DNA of 37,349 nucleotides from Fimbriimonadaceae bacterium (GTDB lineage Bacteria; Armatimonadota; Fimbriimonadia; Fimbriimonadales; Fimbriimonadaceae): NCBI GenBank assembly GCA_024710805.1, contig JANJUB010000106.1:1-37349 (forward strand), in the 5' to 3' direction. A program made the translations under genes and the position numbers. The notes beneath the pieces were generated by a model. It ran no database searches. It was not told the DNA's origin and worked only from the letters and a program-made list of their open reading frames with translations. This document shows, piece by piece, positions 6,993 to 14,105 of this stretch. Position 1 is the stretch's first letter, and the number at the start of each line of letters is the position of its first letter.

Positions 6993-8452
6993 GCCACCCC
7001 GCTCGCGCCGACTCCAGCGGCGAGCATCATGATGTTCGATTCGGTCACGTCCTCACCGCGCAGCTCGCCCATGAGACGTCGCTCGCGCAAGACCAGCACC
7101 CGATCGCACAATCCAATCAGTTCGTTCATCTCGCTCGAAATCACCAGACAGCCCATGCCATTTGCGGCCAGCTCGTGGACCAACTGATAAATCTCCGACT
7201 TCGCGCCAATGTCGACACCACGCGTGGGTTCATCCAAAATCAGAAGCCGAGGATTGGTGTCCAGCCACTTGGCTAGCGACACCTTTTGCTGATTCCCGCC
7301 GCTGAGGGACTGCACCGCCACCCGTGGGCCTGGGGCACGGATCCCCAACTTGCCGATCCAGGCCTCCGCCGCCGAGACTTGCTTGCCCTCGTCAACCGTC
7401 AGCGTCCCATAGTTCTTAAGGTTGGCCATCGAGGTGTTCTCTTTTAACTCGAGTGAGAGGTGAAGCCCCGTCCCTTTCCGGTCCTCAGAGACGTAGGCGG
7501 GGTCCTTGGCGGTCAGTCGGCCTGACACCTTGTGGCGCATGCCGATGACGCCCTCAGCGATCTCGGTACGGCCCGATCCGATGAGCCCGCCCAATCCGAC
7601 GATCTCCCCGGCATGGACCTTCAGAGATATGGGGGCCGGGAACCCGTCGAGAACGACCGCGTCGAGCTCAAGAACGACCTCGTTGGGGTGAGATGTGATC
7701 TTCGGCGGGAACAGATCTTCAAGTTCGCGGCCAACCATCAGATTGGCGAGGTTGTGGGGTTCGATCTGCTCGCGCTGACTTGCCCCGTCCAATTCGGCGA
7801 CGACTTTGCCGTCGCGCAACACCGTGACGCGGTCGCTGAGCGAACACACCTCGTCAAGCCGGTGCGACACGTAGATCACCCCGACCCCCTCATCCTTGAG
7901 CTTGTGAACCAAGCGCATGAGTGCGATGGTCTCCGCTTCCGCGAGTACGGCCGTCGGTTCGTCGAGGATCAGGAACTTCGCGCGCTGGGCTACCGCCTTG
8001 GCGATTTCGACCATCTGCTTGGATGCGAGGGGTAGTTCGCCGATCGGAGTCGTCGGGTCGATGGGCGCGCCGAGTTGGGCAAGCGCTTCGTCGGCGATCG
8101 ATCGCATCGTGCCGCGGTCGATAAGTCCCATCCGGTTCGGCTCCGATCCAAGGCAGATGTTCTCCGCGACGGTGAGCGTGTCGATGAGGTTCAGTTCTTG
8201 GTGAACCATCGCCACGCCGTGGTGTTCGGCGGCTTTCACGGAGTGGAGCGCGACCGTCTTCCCGTCGATCTGGACTTCTCCAGAAGTCGGAAGCTGGATG
8301 CCGCTGAGAATCTTGAGAAGGGTGCTCTTGCCCGCCCCATTTTCGCCGATCAGCGCGTGAATCTCACCGGTAGCAAACTCGACGGACACGTCGTCCAGCG
8401 CCCGTACTCCGGGGAACTGCATCGTAAGGTTCCGGACGGCCAGTCGCGCCAT
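6989..8452 (-). CDS. sugar ABC transporter, duplicated ATP-binding protein (RbsA-like)
   Basis: 487 residues with two fused ATPase domains. The first has Walker A GENGAGKSTLLK, signature region LPLASKQMVEIAKAVAQ and Walker B FLILDEPTAVL. The second begins at HAGEIVGLGGLIGSGRTE, where the Walker A is the degenerate form usual for this family, with LSGGNQQKVSLAKWL and LLILDEPTRGVDIGAKSEIY. It powers the importer with the two genes downstream. I chose the ATG at 8452 because domain similarity starts at MARLAVRNLTMQFPGV; the frame is open for 42 codons upstream, but that part overlaps the preceding gene and is not conserved. A TAACTT box lies seven bases before this start. Confidence 0.92.
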   Translation of the reverse strand: MARLAVRNLTMQFPGVRALDDVSVEFATGEIHALIGENGAGKSTLLKILSGIQLPTSGEVQIDGKTVALHSVKAAEHHGVAMVHQELNLIDTLTVAENICLGSEPNRMGLIDRGTMRSIADEALAQLGAPIDPTTPIGELPLASKQMVEIAKAVAQRAKFLILDEPTAVLAEAETIALMRLVHKLKDEGVGVIYVSHRLDEVCSLSDRVTVLRDGKVVAELDGASQREQIEPHNLANLMVGRELEDLFPPKITSHPNEVVLELDAVVLDGFPAPISLKVHAGEIVGLGGLIGSGRTEIAEGVIGMRHKVSGRLTAKDPAYVSEDRKGTGLHLSLELKENTSMANLKNYGTLTVDEGKQVSAAEAWIGKLGIRAPGPRVAVQSLSGGNQQKVSLAKWLDTNPRLLILDEPTRGVDIGAKSEIYQLVHELAANGMGCLVISSEMNELIGLCDRVLVLRERRLMGELRGEDVTESNIMMLAAGVGASGVA

Positions 8453-8459
8453 GCCGGAT

Positions 8460-8465
8460 AAGTTA
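8460..8465 (-). promoter_or_regulatory. -10 box (TAACTT) for the sugar ABC operon
   Basis: TAACTT on the minus strand, seven bases before the ATG at 8452. Its first three bases are the TAA stop codon (8465-8463) of the preceding gene. No clear -35 element is seen. Confidence 0.45.
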
Positions 8466-9188
8466 CCCGCCGAGTCTCTGTTGAAGGGTCTCGGGTTCGT
8501 CGGATTGGGTCGAGGTTTGGGAAGGTGCGGCCCTGACTTCGAGCGATTGGGCCACTCGATCGCGGAGTTCATCGGCAAGCTCGCGACTCTTCTCGTGTCC
8601 TTTTCGGGTCAGAAAGGCGAACATCCCGCCCCCCACCGTGGCCAGTGCAGCCGCGACAGCCACCCCCATCCCGATCATGCCTCTTTCCCCCAGCGAGCCC
8701 ATGGCGATCATCGACCCGATGAACGCAGGGTACAGCGTCATCAGGCCCTGAAAGAGCGCACTTGACCGGACCTGGATTCTCGTTCGCCCCTCACGCGAGG
8801 TGATGTCGATCGAAGATTGGCCGACGCCGTTCCAAGTCTGCATGGTCAGCTTTCGTCCGACCTGGGTGATTGCTTGTGAATGGCGTCGATTCAGCGGTTT
8901 CAATCCATCGATGATCAGGTCATATTGGTTCGGATCGATCTCGCCTTCGACGACTCGCTCATACTCCGAGGAAAGTTGGAAGGGCCCCTTGGCTTCCCGA
9001 ACCGCTCCCGACTCTCGTATTGCTTGCTCGAGCGCAGCGACGGGCACGCCGACTTCTTCGGCGATCTTAAGAAGTTCCTCTCGCGTGACGCCAGGCTGGT
9101 ACTTCGAACCCTCCTGCTCGGTGAGCTCGACCGCGCGCTTGATAATCGCGGCGACCTCTTGCTCGCTGTACATGCGCTCGTCGGACAT
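8463..9188 (-). CDS. uncharacterised membrane protein with N-terminal helical domain
   Basis: 241 residues. The first 60 (MYSEQEVAAIIKRAVELTEQEG, then GVTREELLKIAEEVGVPVAALEQAI) form a helical motif I have seen fused to membrane segments in several phyla, without known function. The middle (75-145) is a beta-rich soluble domain ending in EGRTRIQVRSS. Two transmembrane segments follow at about 150-170 and 175-200, then a charged tail (HEKSRELADELRDRVAQSL) and a low-complexity end rich in Ser, Thr and Gln. The ATG at 9188 is chosen because a TACAAT box lies six bases upstream and conservation begins there. Confidence 0.75.
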   Translation of the reverse strand: MSDERMYSEQEVAAIIKRAVELTEQEGSKYQPGVTREELLKIAEEVGVPVAALEQAIRESGAVREAKGPFQLSSEYERVVEGEIDPNQYDLIIDGLKPLNRRHSQAITQVGRKLTMQTWNGVGQSSIDITSREGRTRIQVRSSALFQGLMTLYPAFIGSMIAMGSLGERGMIGMGVAVAAALATVGGGMFAFLTRKGHEKSRELADELRDRVAQSLEVRAAPSQTSTQSDEPETLQQRLGG

Positions 9189-9194
9189 ATGCGC

Positions 9195-9200
9195 ATTGTA
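9195..9200 (-). promoter_or_regulatory. -10 box (TACAAT) for the 9188 gene
   Basis: TACAAT on the minus strand, six bases before the ATG at 9188, consistent with a leaderless transcript. Confidence 0.5.
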
Positions 9201-9211
9201 GCCGCCATGGG

Positions 9212-9654
9212 TCAGTCCTCTTCCTGCAACGACTTGATATCGATCAAGTCCTGAGGGCGACCTGTGGCCAGCTTGTTTGCGATGAGGTCTTGCTTGGAAA
9301 TGACCCAAGCGGACACGTCCCCATACATGACCTCCCGTCTGCGAATCCATGCCTCCGCGAACTCAACGCCATCCGCGGAGGTAAGAAGGTCAACCCTGAT
9401 CGGCGCCATTCCGATCTGATAGACCCAACCGGGAGTCGCCAGATCCTCGACGTTGAGGCCCTGAAGGGGTGCCCCGAAGTTCTTTAGCGCGAGATGCACT
9501 TTCAGCGCATTATCTCGAGTTGTCAGGACCACACGTCGAGATCCTTAGTAAACCGCGGCTCTGCGTATTCCATGAGGGCGTAGCCCCCGATAATCAGGTA
9601 CTCAGCCTCGACGGCGTTCAAACTTCTCAACAGATCTTTGAAGTCCTTGTTCAT
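9212..9654 (-). pseudogene. nucleotidyltransferase-like gene broken by a one-base frameshift
   Basis: From the ATG at 9654, behind a strong GGGGGAGGT ribosome binding site, the frame reads MNKDFKDLLRSLNAVEAEYL, then IIGGYALMEYAEPRFTKDLDVW, and stops at TGA 9525-9523. The other half continues in the next frame from about 9532: VLTTRDNALKVHLALKNFGAPLQGL, YQIGMAPIRVDLLTSADGVEF and a C-terminal GRPQDLIDIKSL. Together they are one DUF6036-like nucleotidyltransferase, with the GG...D-x-D signature of the superfamily (here DLD). Adding a single G to the GTGTGG at 9534-9529 restores one 147-residue frame. This is either a real inactivating mutation or a base-calling error. Relatives of this family often sit next to small partner genes and may be toxin-antitoxin-like (inference). 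Confidence 0.8.
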
Positions 9655-9805
9655 GAGACCTCCCCCGTCGCTCCAGATAGAGCACCACAAGTTCCCACGC
9701 CGCGGCCGCCCGCGCTTCAGAAGTTTGCGACTGCCAAAACTCCAAGTCGAACTTGCGATCGCATTCGCCTAATCTAACCTTGCGGAACTTGGGCTCAGAA
9801 TCCAT
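9602..9805 (-). CDS. small partner protein of the nucleotidyltransferase
   Basis: 67 residues: a start of KFRKVRLGECDRKFDLEFWQ, then SQTSEARAAAAWELVVLYLE and a basic tail LQRSVEKFERR. I recall this short FWQxQxPEARxxAAWE-type protein as a common neighbour directly upstream of DUF6036-type nucleotidyltransferases. It overlaps the start of that gene (9654) by 53 bases, in another frame, and carries that gene's ribosome binding site. The pairing and overlap suggest a co-regulated two-gene module. No enzymatic motif is visible, and a role as toxin or antitoxin is untested. Confidence 0.65.
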   Translation of the reverse strand: MDSEPKFRKVRLGECDRKFDLEFWQSQTSEARAAAAWELVVLYLERRGRSHEQGLQRSVEKFERRRG

Positions 9806-9813
9806 GGCTTTTC

Positions 9814-10728
9814 TCAGAAGCTATCGCACTTGCGATACGCCTCGATCAGCGCCCGCTCGCCCTCTTTGCCCGGTTTCGCGTTGCCGTGCTCCATCCCCAT
9901 CACTCCGGTGAAACCCTTGGCGTGGATGTGGCGAAACACGTTGAGGTAGTTGATCTCGCCGGTCGTCGGCTCGTTGCGGCCAGGATTGTCGCCTATTTGG
10001 AAGTACGCCACCTCGGACCACGCTAGGTCGATATTGGGAATCAGATTCCCTTCGTGAATCTGCTGGTGATACATGTCGAACAGGATCTTGCATGCCGAGC
10101 TGTTGACGGCGCGGCAAACGTTGTAGGCCTGCGGGATCTTGTTGAGAAACAGATTCGGGTGGTCGCGGAAGTTGAGCGGCTCGAGCACCATTACGAGGCC
10201 CTCTTTCTCGAAGATCTCTGCTCCCCGACGCAGCGCATCGACGACGTAGGCGGTCTGGAAGCCGATATCCAAGCGGGGTTGGATTGTGCCGGGCACAACG
10301 GTCATCCATTTCGCGTTGACTCGCTTGGCAACCGCGACGGAATCCTTGCAGTTCTCCACAAACCGATCGATCTGGTCCTGCTTACCCGTGGTCAGAGTTG
10401 GGTTAGTCCAATCGATGTCATTGGCGACGAACACGCCCATCGTGATGCCGAGGTCGGCCATCGCCTTGCCCAGGCGCTCCTGGTCTTGTGCGCTGCGCCC
10501 GCGCATCCCGTTGTCCTCCCAAGCGCGGAAGCCCTCGTCGGCGGCGAACTTGAGTTGATCTACAAGGTCGTCACCGGCATGGCTGCGGAACATGCCGAAG
10601 TGCGGGGCGTACTTCAGCTTGAACGGGGCTCCCGACGGGAATACAGATTCGGCCATCACCTTGGGGGTCATCATACCGGCGGCGGCAGCGGCTCCAGCGG
10701 TCAGCAGTTCACGGCGGGACGGTTGCAT
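9814..10728 (-). CDS. Tat-exported TIM-barrel protein, xylose isomerase-like / hydroxypyruvate isomerase family
   Basis: 304 residues. The N-terminus SRRELLTAGAAAAAG is a twin-arginine export signal, so the protein probably acts outside the cytoplasm. The rest is an AP-endonuclease-2-like TIM barrel: LKYAPHFGMF, LKFAADEGFRAWEDNGM, LGITMGVFVAND, MVLEPLNFRDHP, ILFDMYHQQI and MGMEHGNAKPGKEG. The E in VLEPLN, D and H in FDMYHQQ and the final E in GMEHG are the usual metal and acid residues of hydroxypyruvate isomerase-type enzymes. The exact sugar substrate is unknown. Its place between sugar transport genes and other hydrolases fits carbohydrate metabolism. A TAAAAT box lies six bases before the start. 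Confidence 0.85.
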   Translation of the reverse strand: MQPSRRELLTAGAAAAAGMMTPKVMAESVFPSGAPFKLKYAPHFGMFRSHAGDDLVDQLKFAADEGFRAWEDNGMRGRSAQDQERLGKAMADLGITMGVFVANDIDWTNPTLTTGKQDQIDRFVENCKDSVAVAKRVNAKWMTVVPGTIQPRLDIGFQTAYVVDALRRGAEIFEKEGLVMVLEPLNFRDHPNLFLNKIPQAYNVCRAVNSSACKILFDMYHQQIHEGNLIPNIDLAWSEVAYFQIGDNPGRNEPTTGEINYLNVFRHIHAKGFTGVMGMEHGNAKPGKEGERALIEAYRKCDSF

Positions 10729-10734
10729 GTTCGG

Positions 10735-10740
10735 ATTTTA
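10735..10740 (-). promoter_or_regulatory. -10 box (TAAAAT) for the TIM-barrel gene
   Basis: TAAAAT on the minus strand, six bases before the ATG at 10728, in a 21-base gap after the upstream gene. The message would be leaderless. Confidence 0.5.
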
Positions 10741-10749
10741 ACCCGAGAA

Positions 10750-11307
10750 CTAGCCCGCCGACTTAAGTGCGACGAGCACATCTCGAAACGCGGGGTGCTC
10801 CGCCGTACCCATCCACTCGTAAGCAATCGCCTCGGTGTGCGCGATCTGCGCGCCGAGTTGCTGCAACCGCGAAAGCGCGCGTTCGTGCATTTCGGCCGAG
10901 CGTGCGCCTACGGCATCATAGGCGAGGGTGACATCGTAGCCCAGTTCGAGCAGTTGAACTGTGGTCTGGGTGATGCAGATCGGCGTTTCGATTCCCGCGA
11001 TGATGATCTGGGTCCGGCCCGTGGATTCAATCCACGGAAGACATCCCGCACAGCCGAGAGCCGAAAAGACTGCCTTGCCTTCGACCGGCGCATGCATGGA
11101 CTCTAGCTGGGCTCGGAGTTCCGCGTGGGTGCCGCCCATTCGCCCGGGAACCTGCTCACTGGCGAATGCGGGCACCTCGAGGAGTCTCGCGGCCTCAAGC
11201 AGGAACCTCGTTCGCCGCACCACCGAGTCACCGCCCTCGATCACCTTGAGGAAGTTGGGTTGGATATCGATCACGAGGACCGCGGATTGGTTGGCATCGG
11301 CAAGCAT
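10750..11307 (-). CDS. isochorismatase-like cysteine hydrolase
   Basis: 185 residues, full length for the family. The catalytic triad is visible: D14 in LVIDIQPNF, K78 in EGKAVFSALG and C111 in IAGIETPICITQT, the last including the cis-peptide neighbourhood. The C-terminal helix pair QLLELGYDVTLAYDAVGAR is also typical. Members hydrolyse nicotinamide, isochorismate or N-carbamoyl compounds; this sequence is closest to the general YcaC-type hydrolases, so I do not assign a substrate. It is a single gene with its own TAAACT box seven bases before the ATG. Confidence 0.9.
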   Translation of the reverse strand: MLADANQSAVLVIDIQPNFLKVIEGGDSVVRRTRFLLEAARLLEVPAFASEQVPGRMGGTHAELRAQLESMHAPVEGKAVFSALGCAGCLPWIESTGRTQIIIAGIETPICITQTTVQLLELGYDVTLAYDAVGARSAEMHERALSRLQQLGAQIAHTEAIAYEWMGTAEHPAFRDVLVALKSAG

Positions 11308-11314
11308 GATGCGA

Positions 11315-11320
11315 AGTTTA
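11315..11320 (-). promoter_or_regulatory. -10 box (TAAACT) for the isochorismatase-like gene
   Basis: TAAACT on the minus strand, seven bases before the ATG at 11307; leaderless arrangement. Confidence 0.5.
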
Positions 11321-11325
11321 TCGCC

Positions 11326-12174
11326 TCAGCGCAAGTCCCAGATGTAGCTATCGTTGTCGGTGATGCGTCCGGTCCAGCGTGCTAGGGCTTCGCACCCGGC
11401 CGTCAAGCTGTTCAACGAAAGGGACTTGGCACTGGAATCGAGCCGGACGACGTTGACTCGGTTGTTGTGCCATGGCCAAACACCGCCGTAGTTACGTATC
11501 TGAGGTTGCCAGCCAATCTCGGGGACGTGGACGGTGCCTTCGGCTCCAAAGGAATCCGCCAGCCCAGAACCTCGCGCCTCGAAGCGGCAAGGCGGAGTAA
11601 CGACCCAACGGCCCCCCCCGGACGGCTTACCTCGGGAGTTGACCTCCCAGACCGAATCCACAAACAGCAAGGTCCGCGACGGATCCGCGGCTTGTCCAGC
11701 CGTCCGAGGCGATGCGGTCCAGGGCCCACCCGCAGGCTTGACAACCGGCGCTAGGTAGAGGTGGTTGTAGCCGAGATTCGATCGCTTCGAGGCCTCGTAA
11801 AACCGGGCTTCCGAATCGCCGGGAACCAGGTCGCTATCGAAAACACCTTCCGACGACGGACGCCGGCCGTAATCGGATGGGCAGCGAAAAACGGCAAATG
11901 ACCGCAGATAAGGCTGGACGATTTGAACCCAGGTTCGGTCATTCGCCGCATTGCCGGACAGTCCGGGGCGATGATTGACCGGGATCAACCGATCCTCGTA
12001 GTCGACCAGATACAACTGGGTAGCGAGGGCGGTCTGGTGGAAGTTGCTGATACAAGTGGTCGCCTTTGCCGAGTCTCGAGCGACGCGAAAGACGGGCATG
12101 AGAATCGCCGTCAGCAACGCCATTGTTGCTAACGCAATGAGCAATTCGGTCAGCGTGAACGCGCGCGTCCTCAT
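11326..12174 (-). CDS. pseudopilin-like protein with prepilin cleavage signal
   Basis: 282 residues. It starts MRTRAFTLTELLIALATMAL, a class III prepilin signal: basic leader, cleavage before F, the E at +5 and a hydrophobic helix. The following SAKATTCISNFHQTALATQLYLVDYEDRL block and C-terminal WPWHNNRVNVVRLDSS resemble the large family of pseudopilins (DUF1559-like, often with an H-x9-DG end) expanded in Planctomycetes and Armatimonadota. It would be cleaved by prepilin peptidase and assembled on, or anchored to, the cell envelope. The chosen ATG at 12174 has GGGGAG ten bases upstream; an earlier ATG at 12198 lies inside the promoter box and only adds a non-conserved tail. Confidence 0.85.
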   Translation of the reverse strand: MRTRAFTLTELLIALATMALLTAILMPVFRVARDSAKATTCISNFHQTALATQLYLVDYEDRLIPVNHRPGLSGNAANDRTWVQIVQPYLRSFAVFRCPSDYGRRPSSEGVFDSDLVPGDSEARFYEASKRSNLGYNHLYLAPVVKPAGGPWTASPRTAGQAADPSRTLLFVDSVWEVNSRGKPSGGGRWVVTPPCRFEARGSGLADSFGAEGTVHVPEIGWQPQIRNYGGVWPWHNNRVNVVRLDSSAKSLSLNSLTAGCEALARWTGRITDNDSYIWDLR

Positions 12175-12196
12175 GCTAGAGCGTCTCCCCGCATAC

Positions 12197-12202
12197 ATTA
12201 TA
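12197..12202 (-). promoter_or_regulatory. -10 box (TATAAT) for the pseudopilin gene
   Basis: A perfect TATAAT on the minus strand, 22 bases before the ATG at 12174. Unlike the leaderless genes here, this one has room for a ribosome binding site (GGGGAG at 12190-12185). Confidence 0.55.
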
Positions 12203-12204
12203 GT

Positions 12205-12942
12205 TCAACTTCCGCAGGATGCAGACCAAACATGCATATCGACGAGTTCGCGCAATCCTTGATCCCGATACCACGGAACAAGACTGGGGTCGCATTGGAG
12301 GGTAAGGCGGCGGCCCTCCGCGAGAGCGCGCTCGGAGACCCACCTCATCATTCTGCGACCCACGCCCCGATCGCGCTCGCTCGAATCCACGCAGAGGTTG
12401 TACAGCCCGATCATCTCTGCACTTCGCCCGAACATGAGAGCGCCGATGATCCGCTTTGCGCCGGGACGCTGAAATGCGACCAGCTCGAGCGCATCCGCGT
12501 TCGTCGTGGCGGTCGCGATCTCGTCTCTGAACTCGCGGCTCATATTGCGGAAGAACTGATGCGCCATGAATCGGGCAATGGCCGCCCGGTCGGCGTCGGC
12601 GAGCTCAAGTTCGGGAAGGGGATGGGCGACCGGGGCAGACTCCTCGACCATCACCGACATGCGATGGACTCGACGAACGTCCGGGTCGTGGGCCGGATCA
12701 GAGCCTCCGGTGAACGTATAGAGCAGCCTCGCCCGATCCTCTTTGACGAAGGCCAGGCACTCGGGGATGGCCTCGCTTTCAAGCGCCATCGCGAAGTTGC
12801 ATGCCGAGTGAGGGAGCGGACCCTGCGCACGCACCCAGCCGGGGCCGGACTCGATTTCGGATCCGGGCAACTCGGCCGCGATGAAGGCATAGGTGGTGGC
12901 GGCATTCTCGGCCGCGAGCCTGACTAAAGCACGGTGCTCCAA
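12205..12942 (-). CDS. GNAT-family N-acetyltransferase
   Basis: 245 residues. The C-terminal half (about 120-235) is a GNAT domain, with acetyl-CoA-binding motif A in LYNLCVDSSERDRGVGRRMMRWV (GVGRRM is the Q/R-x-x-G-x-G/A core) and motif B in LTLQCDPSLVPWYRDQGLREL. The N-terminal half (EHRALVRLAAENAATTYAFIA) resembles the front domain of other two-part acetyltransferases. The start is TTG at 12942, preceded by GGGAG, and the gene overlaps the 3' end of the upstream hydrolase gene by 19 bases, so the two are co-transcribed. Acceptor substrate unknown. Confidence 0.85.
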   Translation of the reverse strand: MEHRALVRLAAENAATTYAFIAAELPGSEIESGPGWVRAQGPLPHSACNFAMALESEAIPECLAFVKEDRARLLYTFTGGSDPAHDPDVRRVHRMSVMVEESAPVAHPLPELELADADRAAIARFMAHQFFRNMSREFRDEIATATTNADALELVAFQRPGAKRIIGALMFGRSAEMIGLYNLCVDSSERDRGVGRRMMRWVSERALAEGRRLTLQCDPSLVPWYRDQGLRELVDMHVWSASCGS

Positions 12943-14105
12943 AACACTCCCGGCGAGACGCGCTTGGGGGTGGCAAACGCTCCGATCGACAAGCCACGAT
13001 CAATGCGCGCCCCCAGATATAGCTGCGGTCCCCGAGGAGTCAGGACGAAACTGGAGAACAGATCGCCGCGCGCGTTCGACTTCCAGACGTCGATGCCGAT
13101 GCCTACCTGCATTCCGCTTTCAGTGTTCGCCTGCACCGCGATGCGGAGCGTTGGGGCATACAGCTTCTTGGGGGGAACGAACCCGCCCTTGGTGAACTCG
13201 ACTGCGAAAAACTCAGCGACGAGCTTCATCACGCGACGTTGCACGAAGACTCCGCCGTAGTGGCCGGTATCCAACCAGAGTGTTTCGCACCCGGGCAGCG
13301 CATCGATCAGCTTCTGGGTGTCCGCGGCGGGAACCACCGTGTCGTACTTCCCGCCGATCACGAAGGTGCGCCCCGGTCGATGTTCCAAGAATGCGCCAGG
13401 TTCGATCGCCGTAAGGGCCGCTCTTAGGCGATCCTCGGTGAATCCTTGCTTTCGGAGTTCGTCACGGACCTTGACGACTCGGGAACTGTGCCAAAGGATG
13501 TGAGCGACATCGATTCCACCTAGCATGAACGCGGCGGTTTCGATCCTTGGCTCCGTCGCGTAGACAAGGCTCCCTACGATTGAGCCCAGGCTCGTGCCGG
13601 CCAGCCCAATTCGCTCGCGATCCAGCTCAGGTCGGGTGATGAGGAAGTCGACCGACCTTCGGACATCGAGGACGGCTTGGGTCATGGTGCGGACCAGATG
13701 GACGGGATCGGGCAGGATGGCACGCTCTCCGGACCGAGCTCCGGCAGGAGTCCGCTCCATATGGTAGGGCAACGAGACGAGAGCGCTCGCCACGCCTTGC
13801 CGAGCCAAGTCGCCGGCAAGCGATCGCTCCATTCGCTGGTCCGAGGCTCCCCAAAAGTGCAACAGCACCACAACCGGAACCGGTCCCGTGCGTCGCCGCG
13901 GCAGGATGACGCGCAGCCGAACTTCGTCGTTGCCCGGGTCGCCGGAGACCACGGGACTTGGGAAGCTGACTCGAAACTCCTCAATCTCGTCATCATCGGC
14001 TCGGTCAGGAGCCCAGTTGGCGAAAGGGATCGAGGGGATCGGATCGTCGACCCGTGCCTGGGCCGGGGCCGAGCGGTATACAATCGCGGCCAGGATGGCA
14101 AACAC
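12924..14105 (-). CDS. secreted alpha/beta hydrolase (acetylxylan esterase / dienelactone hydrolase-like)
   Basis: About 393 residues with an N-terminal signal peptide (FAILAAIVYRSAPAQA). The alpha/beta hydrolase core is clear: VPVVVLLHFWGASD, nucleophile elbow LAGTSLGSIVG (Ser), acid in GGKYDTVVP (Asp) and base in DTGHYGG (His). The C-terminal 70 residues (LRIAVQANTESGMQVGIGID) are beta-rich and may be an add-on domain. No ATG gives a sensible N-terminus; I chose the GTG at 14105 because the signal peptide starts there. The frame is open for 50 codons further upstream, but that stretch is antisense to the next gene's coding region. Likely an exported esterase acting on a small ester or acetylated carbohydrate. 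Confidence 0.8.
   Translation of the reverse strand: MFAILAAIVYRSAPAQARVDDPIPSIPFANWAPDRADDDEIEEFRVSFPSPVVSGDPGNDEVRLRVILPRRRTGPVPVVVLLHFWGASDQRMERSLAGDLARQGVASALVSLPYHMERTPAGARSGERAILPDPVHLVRTMTQAVLDVRRSVDFLITRPELDRERIGLAGTSLGSIVGSLVYATEPRIETAAFMLGGIDVAHILWHSSRVVKVRDELRKQGFTEDRLRAALTAIEPGAFLEHRPGRTFVIGGKYDTVVPAADTQKLIDALPGCETLWLDTGHYGGVFVQRRVMKLVAEFFAVEFTKGGFVPPKKLYAPTLRIAVQANTESGMQVGIGIDVWKSNARGDLFSSFVLTPRGPQLYLGARIDRGLSIGAFATPKRVSPGVFWSTVL
14079..14084 (+). promoter_or_regulatory. -10 box (TACAAT) for the repeat-protein gene
   Basis: TACAAT (within TATACAAT, 14077-14084) lies ten bases before the ATG at 14095 and inside the coding region of the divergent hydrolase gene. The leader would be only a few bases long. 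Confidence 0.45.

Noticed and set aside
10054-11106. Open frame of 350 codons on the plus strand across the TIM-barrel and isochorismatase genes
   Set aside because: It spans two well-supported minus-strand genes and their intergenic region, with no protein motif.
13888-14094. Longer start for the repeat protein, using the upstream ATG at 13888
   Set aside because: The extra 69 residues are Ser/Arg-rich antisense of the hydrolase and would hide the signal peptide that begins at 14095.
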